From contig QKWP01001192.1 in NCBI GenBank assembly GCA_003550325.1, positions 82,865 to 146,864 on the forward strand: a stretch of 64,000 nt of DNA. The letters run 5' to 3'. The position numbers and the translations under genes are program-made. The DNA is from Gigaspora rosea. Lineage: Eukaryota > Glomeromycota > Glomeromycetes > Diversisporales > Gigasporaceae. The notes under the pieces were generated by a model. It did not search any database. It was not told the DNA's origin and saw only the letters and a list, made by a program, of their open reading frames with translations. Positions 1 through 10,010 of the stretch are shown in pieces (position 1 is the first letter of the stretch; each line of letters starts with the position of its first letter).

Positions 1-173
1 TGCCCTACACAATCTCATGTAATTTTTCTTTTACATTATCTTGATTTTTTATTATGCAAATCGACTTTCTTTATAATTGAAAAATATCAATCATATCAAA
101 ATTTATATAAATCTAATAAAAACTCATTTTTCAAAAAATTGTAAAAATGGGCCCTTTTAACTTGGAACACTCC
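1..173 (-). repeat. Truncated inverted-repeat MITE, cut by the window edge
   Basis: The reverse complement of this stretch matches the left half of the element at 21691-22028, including the shared segment around gcccatttttacaa and the inner part with tttttattagattcttataaa. The outer end lies near 173; the other half is outside the window. Confidence 0.7.
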
Positions 174-424
174 ATATTGTTTAATCTATAAATATATTTC
201 TTAATAAATATTTAAGGTTTCTAATAAACTTCTAAAAAATTCTTAATTATAAATAATTTTTATAATATCATTGGTAGTAAACAAGTGATCGAAGTTATAT
301 TCTGTAAAAGTTAAAGAAAAAAACTGCTTTTTAATAAAGTTTACTTAATATATGCATTTTTGAATCTATATGTGCAAGGTTAATACTATATTGTTTCTAA
401 GCAAACTTCTTTTAAACAGTTTGT
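174..424. other. AT-rich stretch, nothing recognised
   Basis: No reading frame, repeat match or structured signal could be supported here. Confidence 0.6.
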
Positions 425-428
425 TTAA

Positions 429-821
429 GGGTAGAGTGTAATGACGTCATTTCTATTATGAAACTTATTGTTATGATCATTGGTAACACAAAATTACTAA
501 TACTAATATGGATCGAATATTCTAGATATTTTGTTTACTATCAAAAACCGGTTTTAACTTGTTTTGTCCCGTCGCAAAAAAAAATTTTCCGTCGCAACAA
601 TTGCTAACTTCTTGATATATATTTTTAAAAAAATTAAATATAAACTATTAAATTTTTTGCATCGAAATGAAAATTCAGATATTGAAAATACCGTAAATCT
701 ATTTTTTTTTCGATGTAAACAAAATGCATTTTATTTAGCTATAGTAGTAAGTTTTTGTATCCTGTGATACATAATGCGGCAATTTTACTATTATTGAAAA
801 TGATCGACATACACTCTACCC
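429..821. mobile_element. TTAA-flanked MITE (piggyBac-like)
   Basis: The ends are gggtagagtgta and tacactctaccc, a 12-bp perfect terminal inverted repeat. The element is bounded on both sides by TTAA (425-428 and 822-825), the target duplication typical of piggyBac-type transposases. At 393 bp it has no transposase; the 67-codon frame inside is not convincing as a gene. Confidence 0.8.
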
Positions 822-1013
822 TTAATGAAAAACTGTTTACTAGCAAAATATACAACCTTTAAATAACTGAAAAATTTCTTTTTAACAATATTAGACTATA
901 GATTAAAATTCTTTAATAGCTACAATTTTGCATAATCTTTTATAAAAGCTATATCTATAATCTGTATAAAATTATATATATGTAACATTATATGAGATAC
1001 TCTAGCCAGAACC

Positions 1014-2036
1014 CGAATTAGTGTTCAGACCCGTTATGAAAATCCTAACTTGGGTCACCCACGCGTGAGTCACCCGGGTGACCCAGGTGAACACTAGGTA
1101 GTAGAAAAAATCTCACTACGGGTCACCCGCGGGTGGTAACACAGGTCACCCGTGGGTGGTAACACGGGTCACCCGGGTGATAAAAAAAATTTTATAGTCT
1201 AATTCTAAAAAAAAAAGAGGTTTTTTTTTATAAAATTTTTTTATCACTCGGGTGATCTGTGTTACCACCCATGGGTGACCCATAGTGGGATTCTTTCTAC
1301 TACACTACCCAGTGTTCACCTGTATGACAGGGATGGTAAATGACCTGGTCATTTTCCAATTTTTCAAATGACCTAAAATGAACTCAAAATGACCGGTCAT
1401 TTGAGAACATTCAAATTTTGGGTCATTGGAAATGACTCGTGACCTAATGACTATAGTCATTTCCAAATGACCCGGGTCATTTGGTCATTAGGTCATTTTG
1501 CATAGAGTTGACATCCTAACAACTATAAAAAACTTGTATAATGCATGTTTTAAATAATATATATGTTCGCATCATTTTTCGTTATTAATTAATATGCCAT
1601 TTGTAAATTCGAAAATGATTTATATCATTTTGTAATTTTTTTAACTAATGTTTTTTTTTAATCACTTCATACCTAAGCTTATGATTCGATTGGAATATCG
1701 CTTTACAGCAGGTATGGAAATGACCTAGTCATTTAGCCAAAATACAAATGACAATCATTCATCAAATGATGAGGGGTCATCAGTTATTGCCATGTGTAAT
1801 AATTTTTATTAGCAACGTTTCATTTTACAGAGAACAATAATCAATTTGATTGGCTAAAAGTATTGGATAATCAATTAAATGACCTTCTTAAGTCATTTAA
1901 GCTATGAAATGACCAATAATTGGTCATTTGTCATTTGAGTCATTTGGGTCATCTAAAGTCATTTACCATCCCTGCTGTATGACCTGGGTGATCCAAGTTG
2001 AGATTTTCATGACAGGTCAGAACACTACTATATATA
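1014..2036. repeat. GC-rich fold-back element interrupted by a hAT-like MITE
   Basis: The sequence after gtgttcagacc at the left matches the reverse complement of the sequence before ggtcagaacac at the right (gaaaatc..aacttgg..tcaccc). Arms are rich in variants of gggtcacccgggtgacc, with the hinge in an A/T tract near 1205. It is split by the insertion at 1328-1974. Base composition differs sharply from the AT-rich surroundings. Confidence 0.7.
1328..1974. mobile_element. Non-autonomous hAT-like element
   Basis: Ends are cagggatggtaaatgac and gtcatttaccatccctg, a 17-bp perfect inverted repeat starting with CAGGG as in hAT elements. It is flanked by a perfect 8-bp duplication ctgtatga at 1320-1327 and 1975-1982. 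The interior is filled with short aatgacc/ggtcatt motifs in both orientations, which resemble the subterminal transposase-binding repeats of hAT elements. No transposase is encoded. Confidence 0.9.
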
Positions 2037-2190
2037 TAGTTTATAACCAACTTATACGGGTCACCCATGTAGGTAACTCATGGGTGACCCATGGGTTGAC
2101 CACTCAGGTGGGCCATAATTCGACCCGGGTCACCCGCCCACCCGTGGGTGACCTAGGTGATACCTACTCGGGTCCAAACACTACCCTGAA
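2037..2190. repeat. Degenerate GC-rich gggtcaccc repeat
   Basis: Continuation of the gggtcaccc/gggtgaccc motif series seen in the fold-back element just upstream, ending at gggtccaaacactac. It may be a partial second copy. Confidence 0.5.
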
Positions 2191-2469
2191 TAATCTATGT
2201 AAAGTTATATTTGAGCATCATAGTAAAGATTTTTTTGGTTAGCAGTTTTGGTTTGGTAATATAAGCTATATTTCAAATATTAGATAGAACTTTTTCCTAT
2301 TTTTAACTTTTTTGAAATACAACGTTCGTTTTCTAAAAAAAAAATAAATAAAAATAAAAAAAAAAAAACCAAAAAAAAATTTTTAAAAAATTTCATATGC
2401 CCATCTGTGTTTCTAAATCATAACTATATTTTGTTATCTTATATCCACTTCTTCAAAGATATTAGGTAA

Positions 2470-2631
2470 GGGTAGTGACAAATATTACGTAATATTTTAA
2501 GGTGGAGGGGGGTCTCTGAAATCTTATGTTAAATATAGAAGTTCATAATAGCCAATCAAATTACTCTTATGTAGGGGAGAGGGATGTAGGGGGTATAGTA
2601 AAATTATATTACGTAATATATATCACTACCC
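2470..2631. mobile_element. Tourist/Harbinger-like MITE, 162 bp
   Basis: Inverted ends gggtagtga and tcactaccc are flanked by a TAA duplication (2467-2469, 2632-2634), the TWA target used by PIF/Harbinger elements. Both subterminal regions carry attacgtaatat. Confidence 0.75.
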
Positions 2632-2634
2632 TAA

Positions 2635-3010
2635 CTAGAGCGATCTTAGACAGTGAACACTTTGTATAACCTTACTTTGTTACTGTGATATATCTAAGTC
2701 GGAAGACATTTTTTTTTTAATAAAACTTAACAAAGAAGATTTAAGGCAATTTACAATTACAAAAGAGGCTACAATTAGAAGTATATGAGGATACTAATGA
2801 TTGTTTAATTTAGGTAATAAATAATTGTATTTATTAGTGAAAGAGTATAAAGACTCGATGTTGAACTTGAGATTCACATCGGCTGCTTTTATACATTTTG
2901 ATTTTTCACAAATGTAACAACTACATGTGTAATATATGCTATAACTACTACTAATAAAATATATAGTATAAATAGTATAAATATAATATATATCATAAAT
3001 GATATATATG
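2635..3010. other. AT-rich stretch, nothing recognised
   Basis: Nothing beyond short AT-rich microsatellite-like runs near 2950-3005. Confidence 0.5.
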
Positions 3011-3087
3011 GGGTCTGTTCTTTGAAAATCAAGTTTTGATCATATGATTTACTATGTCCCGTAAGGTCATTTTCAAGGAACAGACCC
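3011..3087. repeat. Short MITE with gggtctgttc ends
   Basis: The 77-bp stretch begins gggtctgttctttgaaaat and ends attttcaaggaacagaccc. Its right half is nearly identical to the right end of the element at 56291-56527 (cgtaaggtcattttcaagg, then gaccccatatgtc), so both belong to one family. Confidence 0.65.
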
Positions 3088-3450
3088 CATATGTCATAAA
3101 TGTAATATCTAGAATATATGCTTTAAAAACTACATCTGGTCGATATTACATATATGGCATATTTGCCCGCAACAATCGCCTAGCCAATCAGATTGCTGAT
3201 TTAATATTAATTGGTAATTGGTTTCGATCTTATCATCCAGTGGTTGTACAAGGATGATCTATATAGCTCATTAGAACTGTCTCAGTGAGCTGATTCGAAT
3301 GGTGGTGGTTTCATTCAATTCTGATCACTAGACCAAGAGTTATGATCGATTTTGTGTTTTATAGTAATTTCTATAGGTTAACAATATACTACAAAATAAA
3401 AAAAAAAACTTAAAAAAAAAAAAACCCCACGTTTCGATCTATTTTTATAC

Positions 3451-3567
3451 CTCTCTTCCTTTTACTCTTCTCTTCCTTTTACTCCTCTCTCACTTTTTCC
3501 TCTCTCTTTCTTTTCCCCTCTCTCACTTTTTCCTCACTCTCCCTTTTACCTCTCTCTCTTTTTTACC
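3451..3567. repeat. Pyrimidine-rich simple repeat
   Basis: About 117 bp almost free of purines, built from variants of ctctctcactttttcct. A strand-asymmetric polypyrimidine tract, preceded by A-rich runs. Confidence 0.8.
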
Positions 3568-3683
3568 TGCTGGGTTACTATTATAGCCCAATTTTTCATT
3601 AGCACATTTCAAATATAATATTTATAAAAATTACCCCATTAGCATTCTTTCAAATATACCTATTTTGCCATTTAGTGGGTTTC

Positions 3684-3868
3684 AAATATAACCTTTTTCT
3701 CCAATACCTACTTTTCAAATATAACCTTTTTTTAAAAAACTGCCCTCCATTAGCTATTTTTTATCTATGACCTCANAAATATAACCTTTTTCTCCAATAC
3801 CTACTTTTCAAATATAACCTTTTTTTAAAAAACTGCCCTCCATTAGCTATTTTTTATCTATGACCTCA
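3684..3868. repeat. Perfect 92-bp direct duplication with an N at the junction
   Basis: Positions 3684-3775 and 3777-3868 are identical and are separated only by the single ambiguous base N at 3776. The unit begins aaatataacc and ends tgacctca. Confidence 0.9.
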
Positions 3869-4289
3869 CATAGATTGTTCAGGTCCTCTATACCCCATAA
3901 GTGAGTACTCAGATTTTACTTTGTAGCACTTATATCAGAAACCGGTCAGTTTTTTTAAAAAAAATTTCTTTTATAGAAAGTTATAGTGATTCAAAAAATT
4001 CTAAAGTCAATTACTAATCAAGCATTTTGCTCATCTAACCAATTCTGAACAATTTGAGCAGGAGGAGTTTAAATATTATAGTAAAAATTATGTGACTACA
4101 AAAACTCGAGTTTAAATGGTTTGGGTTTCAAACAGGGCCAAACAGAGTTTGGATAAACAGGATAACATCTCTAATTAAAATTATGTTATTATAAAATTCT
4201 GCCACAGAATTCACAATCTATTTCAATATAGTTGAGCCAGTTTTTATTAGAACTATTGGTTATTGCCAAAATTATTGCATCACCCATCA

Positions 4290-4490
4290 TTAACCCGGGT
4301 TCAACCCGGGTTGGGTTGGGTTGGATCAGACCTGGGTCGGGTTTGATATGAGGCGGGTTAGACCCAGGTTGGGTTTGGCATGAGGTGGGTCAGACTCGGG
4401 TCGGGTTTGACATAAAGCGGGTCAGACCTGAATCAGGTTTTGACCCAAGTGGGTCTGACCTGTGTCGGGCCCAAACTCAACCCAACCAAC
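4290..4490. repeat. GC-rich island with 32-bp tandem repeat
   Basis: Units at 4323-4354, 4355-4386 and 4387-4418, plus a partial fourth, follow the pattern gggtcagacctgggtcggg then tttgatatgaggc. They are flanked by inverted gggttgggttggg/cccaaactcaaccc segments. No coding frame is evident, and the 32-bp period breaks any reading frame. Confidence 0.8.
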
Positions 4491-4614
4491 TCATTAAGAC
4501 CCCTACTTGTAACACAGTTGTTAAAATTGAATAATTTTTATACTATTCGATTCTGATCATTAGATCTAAAGTTGCGACCCAAACTCTTTTTTTTAGTTAT
4601 AGCATTTTTAATTA

Positions 4615-5135
4615 GGGGGCATCCATAAATAATGTTATGAACCCCCTCATAGTAGCGCTAGACCCCCCTACTATATAAAAAAATTTGTCAAAATCCATAT
4701 GTTTATATATAAAATTTTACAAAAACTTGAATATCTTGTGATACAGTAATCTGATTTGGATGATTTAGGTACCATTCGATTCATTTTAGTGAGACAAATC
4801 CAATGATACCAAAATTATATTATTTGGATCACTAGAACACAAGTTATTCACAAAAAACTATTGGTTATATAGTAATTTTATAAGAAAAGATATGACCAAT
4901 AGTATTTGGCCAATAACTTTTGATCCAGTAATCCAAATGAAATGAATTTGGTACCATTCGACTCCTCTCACCGAGACGAATCAAGTGGTACCAAAATCAT
5001 TAAATTTGGACTACTGGATCAGTTTTTAGCCAATTTTTTCTAAAAAAATTATGTTATATTTTTTGACTTCCTTATTATAAAAAACGTTATCTTTTGTCTG
5101 ACCCACTCTTGTATAATGTTATTTATGGATGCCCC
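4615..5135. mobile_element. TTA-flanked MITE, 521 bp
   Basis: Terminal inverted repeats gggggcatccataaataatg and its near-complement ending ttatggatgcccc are flanked by TTA at 4612-4614 and 5136-5138, as in Harbinger-like elements. Inside are two copies of the recurring module with a gagac-type core (near 4741-4860 and 4926-5030). Confidence 0.8.
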
Positions 5136-5509
5136 TTAGTTTGGGTTTAGGAATCAAATTCTATCTAGTTTGGGTTTATAACCAAACTTAAATATATATA
5201 CTATTTTGGTAAATAATATCAAATTTAAAACTATTAATTTATTAAATAAATATTTAAAATTTGACTTTTAATAAACAAGCAGAATTTATATTCATTGTTA
5301 AAACTTAGAAAGAAACTGATTGTCAGATAATATCAGAAATGAAGTGCAACAAAGAATATGGTTATATTTAAATATATCTGATTAGACAATCCATTCTTAT
5401 AATTTTTTCTTGAGATTTTTATATAGAATTGAAATATTTAATAAATGTATGAGTTAAATAATGTAATAAATAAAAAATTGCAATTAATATGTGTGATCAA
5501 GAAAATATA

Positions 5510-5806
5510 CAGTCAGATCTCTATAAATGTATATCCGTAAAATGTTATTAGTACTAAATGCACATTCTATATTTTGTAAATGCATATTCTTTTAAATAAC
5601 ATTTTATATCATACTAACCTCTCTAAATGCATGTAGCCAATCAAATTTTAGTATTTAAGATAGATTATACAGTTTTAGTAGAAGTTACACAAACCTAATA
5701 ATCTAATTTTTAAAGCTGCAATTTAATTGGCTTTCCTAAATACAAATCTCTTTAAATGCATGTTGTAGGCTTGTCCCTACAAGTTGCATTTATGGAGGTT
5801 TGACTA
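5510..5806. mobile_element. TA-flanked MITE (Tc1/mariner or pogo-like)
   Basis: Ends cagtcagatctctataaatg and the complement of catttatggaggtttgacta form a TIR of about 21 bp with mismatches, flanked by TA (5508-5509 and 5807-5808). No transposase frame. Confidence 0.65.
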
Positions 5807-6041
5807 TAATTATACAATATCATGATGATATGTTAAATTTCCTTATCTAGTCATTGTTTTAAATATAAAAATTATTTAATTGCCAATCTGGATAAGATCT
5901 GCTTATTTTTATATTTGGAATTAGGCAAAACAAATATATAAACAATATAGTACAAATCTGAATCTGGCATATATATATAATTTTTATATAATTTAAAGAT
6001 ATTTAAAGATATTTTTACTTATATTTTTTTATCTACTAGAC

Positions 6042-6502
6042 CATATGCTCTGATTTTTGGAATTTATAAGTAGAGCTTATTTTTTTTAAAACTTTAAAGC
6101 TAAATAATTTTTGATCTACTGGTCTGTTTTAAATGATTTTACTACCAAAATGTTCGTCTTTTTGAGATGATTTCAAGAGCCCAAAATTATTAAAATCCAA
6201 TCACAGAATTATGAGAAAATGCGCTGTCAAATAAGTAACGCACCTATAGAGTGAAGAAATTGGTTAGACATAGGTCTAACCAATTTTCTTACTCTACAGA
6301 TGCATCACTTATTTGACAGTGCATTTTCTCATAATCCTGTGATTGGATTTTAATGATTTTGGGCTCGTTGGAATTGTCTCAAAGAGATGAACATTTTGGT
6401 AGTAAAATCATTTAAAACAGACCAGTAGATTAAAAATTATTTAGCTTTAAAGTTTTAAAAAAAATAAGCTCTACTTATAAATTCCAAAAATTGGAGCATA
6501 TG
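6042..6502. repeat. Long imperfect palindrome (fold-back), 461 bp
   Basis: Left arm from catatgctctga is mirrored by the right arm ending at gagcatatg; the centre lies at ggttagacataggtctaacc (6263-6282). Each arm carries a copy of the module with agatgattt/gtctcaaagagatg and aaaatccaatcacag, also found at 40.3 kb. Confidence 0.85.
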
Positions 6503-7686
6503 CTGATTTTAATAATTTTAGCAGTAGAACCATAAGAACCTGCTCTACAACTTTATTTAGAATCAAAAATAATATTTATTTAATATAAAAAAAATTTTTC
6601 ATAAGGGCCATAATCAGATTTGATAATATATTGTTTACTTATTTGAGGGACCATTAAAGCCAGATATCTTTATATGTTTTTTAGAATTTAATTAACATTA
6701 GGGTAAGTGTTAGTTAGAAGTTAGAGTTAGAGATGTTTTATAGATAAAATTGTCTTTCTAACATTTTTTATTAATGCTTCAAAACAGGTTTAAATACTTG
6801 TTTCTTGTTTTCACTTTTTTTTCTTGTTTTTGTTTTATCAGGGTGATCCATGATAATCAAATTTTACAATTTGATTGGCTACTTATTACGTAATAGTACC
6901 TGGCTTTAATGGATTTCTTATTTGTTTATTCTAATTTCAAATATAGTAATAATATAGCTATAGTGCTGATCTTATTCAAATTGGTAATTAAATATTTTTT
7001 ATTTACTTATATAGGATCCATAAGTAAATGCTTTTCAATATCAAACAATTTATATAATAGTATTCTTGTAAGTATATTTGTTAGATCATAATACTTTGTT
7101 TGTTAACTAGTGCAATTCAAGTAATATATTTATGTATTTTAATGCTTGTTGTATTCTCTATACTTCAAATTTGAACCTCTGAATTATAGTTTATAATACT
7201 AATCTCTTTTTGTTGCTAAGAAAATTAATATATTCTGAAATTGAAATAATAAAGCTATCAAGTTTATTAGGAAGCTATTTAAACTTGTTTGTTAATATCT
7301 ATAGTATTGCAGATAATATACAAAAAATTAATAATAAAAATTAAGTTTATTTAAATTAAATCTTTTTTGTTATGATTCAGGGTTAACATATTCAAAGAAT
7401 GCATAAGTGTTAGTGTAATATGGTAATTGCATTCTTTAAATTTGTTGTAATTATGCATATCAAATATACTAAATTACTTTTATAAGACTCACTACAAATT
7501 TTTTTCAGAATTTGCAGATAAAGATATTAACTATATTTCTAATCCAATTAACAATATTTTACTACAAAATTTGCTTTTAGTTCAGCTTAAATAATTGTAA
7601 AAATAATTTAATAAAGATAAAAGCAAGGTCTCACCTTAACATTTAAAAAAAAAAATAATAATTGTAAAAAGCATGTATAATTGATC
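6503..7686. other. AT-rich intergenic DNA, nothing recognised
   Basis: Only short frames without a plausible start or family signature; no repeat match within the window was seen. Confidence 0.5.
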
Positions 7687-7955
7687 TTAATGTGCATGTT
7701 TTATAATAATAAAAAGACTGTTTTGAAATAAAAATAAAAGTAAAGTTTGATTAGCTTTAAGATGATAATATATGTTTATTCCAAAATTATTTATAAGTTC
7801 TATAATATTGCAATTAAGGCTAGCTTTTGTTATAGTCATGTTTTGTGATTTATCTATTTTAACATATTCTAGAGTATTCAAAAAATTTTTATCCATACAG
7901 TCTTCTATTATTTGTTCTTTAATAAAAACTCTAGAATTGTTATTTCATAAAAAAA
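7687..7955 (-). pseudogene. Possible coding remnant, unidentified
   Basis: The minus strand stays open for about 80 codons, unusually long for such AT-rich DNA, with a protein-like composition (for example NCNIIELINNFGINIYY). I do not recognise the family, and no splice sites or neighbours support it. It could be chance or a repeat-derived remnant. Confidence 0.2.
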
Positions 7956-8121
7956 TAGCATAGATATAATATTAATAAAGCATTTTAAGCTCTTTGTGAT
8001 ATTAGTCACATAATTTGGTAAACTTTTTTGGACCAGTTTTTTTGTTATATATAAATTTATAAAAAAAAATATATAAAATTACTATAAACTTTGAAGCTTT
8101 GTTTGTTTTTCCCTTTATATA

Positions 8122-9191
8122 TTAACTTAAACTTAAAATTTTCAGGAATATAGAACAAGAAGAGAAAAAATTAAAATTTTGTTAATTTTGCACAAAACAA
8201 AAATGTAACTTTGGCAAAAACAAATATTTGCCAATTTTAAGATTGTATTATATATAAAAACATAATCTGAACAAGTTTACTTAGGAAATGAAAATAGATT
8301 GTCTTGTAAGAAAAATGGGTTATCTATGTACTAAATTAAAATTTTTAGTTTTTCAATATAAAACTTTTTTTTATTAGAGTAACTACTTTAGGCTTTTAAG
8401 CAAAAATGTTCAATATGTAATTTTACTTGTAATCAAGATAAAATATGCTTTCAACTGAAAAAATTTTTTTTAACTTTAACCCCTAGTAAAAGATGCATTT
8501 TGACCTTGATCACGAGTAAAATTAAATGCTAAAAAACTTTTCTTAAGAGCCCAAAACACTGTTTCTCAAGCCTTTACTAAGTAAAAAATGGTGTTAAAGT
8601 AAGAAAATTTTTTTTTAAAAAAAATTTTTTTCCAACTTTACCCCCATTTTTCATTTAGTAAAGGTTTGAGAAACTGTATTTTGACCTTGATGCAAGTAAA
8701 ATTACATGCTAAACAAGTTTACTTAGAAGCCCAAAGCAGGTTATCTTGATAAAAAAAAAATGGGTTATATTAGGGGCATGCTATTTATTATATAATTTTT
8801 ACCATGGATACATGGTCAGAGGTAGTGGTCATGTCTATATATCATATTAATCAATCAGAATTAGATAAAATGATTACACTATACATGGGTAGAGGTGGCT
8901 ACTAAGTAAAAAATATTGTATAATAAATGGCATGCCCCTTACAAAGCAGAAAATTTTAACTTTGATATATAGCTAACTTATTTTTTTGTCAAGATAACCT
9001 ATATTTTGCTACTAGAGTTGTTCAGAGCATAAATTTACATATAATTTCTGTTTTAAAATTAGTAAATATTTGTTTTTGACAAAGTTATATTTTGAAATTG
9101 TGCAAAATTAACAAAATTTGACTTAGTTTTTAAGCTCAATTTTTTCTCTTTTTCTTGTTCTATATAACTGTAAATTTAATTTTAAGTTAAT
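8122..9191. repeat. Large fold-back repeat with low-complexity core
   Basis: The stretch near 8125-8360 (ttcaggaatatagaacaag, then ttgtgcaaaattaacaa in complement) is matched in inverted orientation at about 8950-9190 (cttgttctatataactg). The centre contains repeated blocks around aactttaccccc/gtaaaaggttt and runs of A and T. A separate MITE sits in the right half. Confidence 0.65.
8773..8938. mobile_element. TTA-flanked MITE, 166 bp
   Basis: Inverted ends ggggcatgctatttattata and tataataaatggcatgcccc are flanked by TTA at 8770-8772 and 8939-8941. It lies inside the fold-back repeat. Confidence 0.8.
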
Positions 9192-9198
9192 TAGTTAA

Positions 9199-9540
9199 TT
9201 GACAATTCGCGAAAGAAGGAGAATTTGTATTAATAAAATACATAACACTTAATATAAATTACATATAAAATACAAAAATCAGCATTCCTGACTATGTAAA
9301 GTTAATTTTTTATTAAGTTAACATCTTGTAAACTTCTAATAAAAGTTGTAGAGCTAGTTTTTGTAATTCTAATGATAGCTAGATTGGTAAAATTATAGGT
9401 GAATAAAAAGTTACAAGCAATTAAAATTCAAAAAATTTTATAAACTATAGGAATCATGATTCCTGTATTAACATATTTTATTATGTTTTATTATAAAAAT
9501 CTCCCCCGGTTAAAATTCTCCTTCTATCATGAATTGTCAA
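9199..9540. mobile_element. TTAA-flanked MITE, 342 bp
   Basis: Ends ttgacaattc and gaattgtcaa, then agaaggagaattt/aaattctccttct, form an interrupted TIR. TTAA flanks both sides (9195-9198 and 9541-9544), as for piggyBac-type elements. Confidence 0.75.
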
Positions 9541-9544
9541 TTAA

Positions 9545-10010
9545 GCTAAAAAGAATCTTCAGCTTAAAATTTATAATAAATTCATATATTTTTATTATAA
9601 TTTTTATTATAGACAAACATTTGGACCTATTTTAAGAGGATGTCCTATGTCTGAAATAAAAAAAAATTATAAAATTAAAATTTTTTTAAAAATTTATAAA
9701 TTTTTTCTTTTATAAATAATTTTAAATCTTTTATAAATATTATAAAGATAAAAATAATTTTTAAACAGTATATAATTATAGTTATTATTTAAAAAAAATT
9801 TATTTAATGTTGTTATTTTTGATAAAATAAATCAGATCAAAAAAATTTATAAAATTTTAGCAGGCAAATTTGCCTGCTAAAACTGGACGGTTTAAGGGAT
9901 ACTATTTGATAGTATCAACTACTTTTTTTTTGATGAACATGATATTCTTGAAAAAAAACAAGTTAAATCGAATTATATGACATAACATGATTTGGACAAG
10001 TAAATATCGT
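9545..10010. other. AT-rich 3' flank of the LodA-like gene
   Basis: Near 9857-9899 it contains aaatttgcctgctaaaact and ggtttaaggga followed by TA. This resembles the right end of the TA-flanked element at 56202-57114, but no left end was found. Confidence 0.4.

Noticed and set aside
564-767. 67-codon frame starting at 564 as a gene
   Set aside because: It lies wholly inside a TTAA-flanked MITE, is K/N/F-rich as expected by chance, and has no family features.
1928-2242. 104-codon plus-strand frame as a gene
   Set aside because: It spans the end of the hAT-like element and GC-rich repeat DNA; openness is due to repeat composition.
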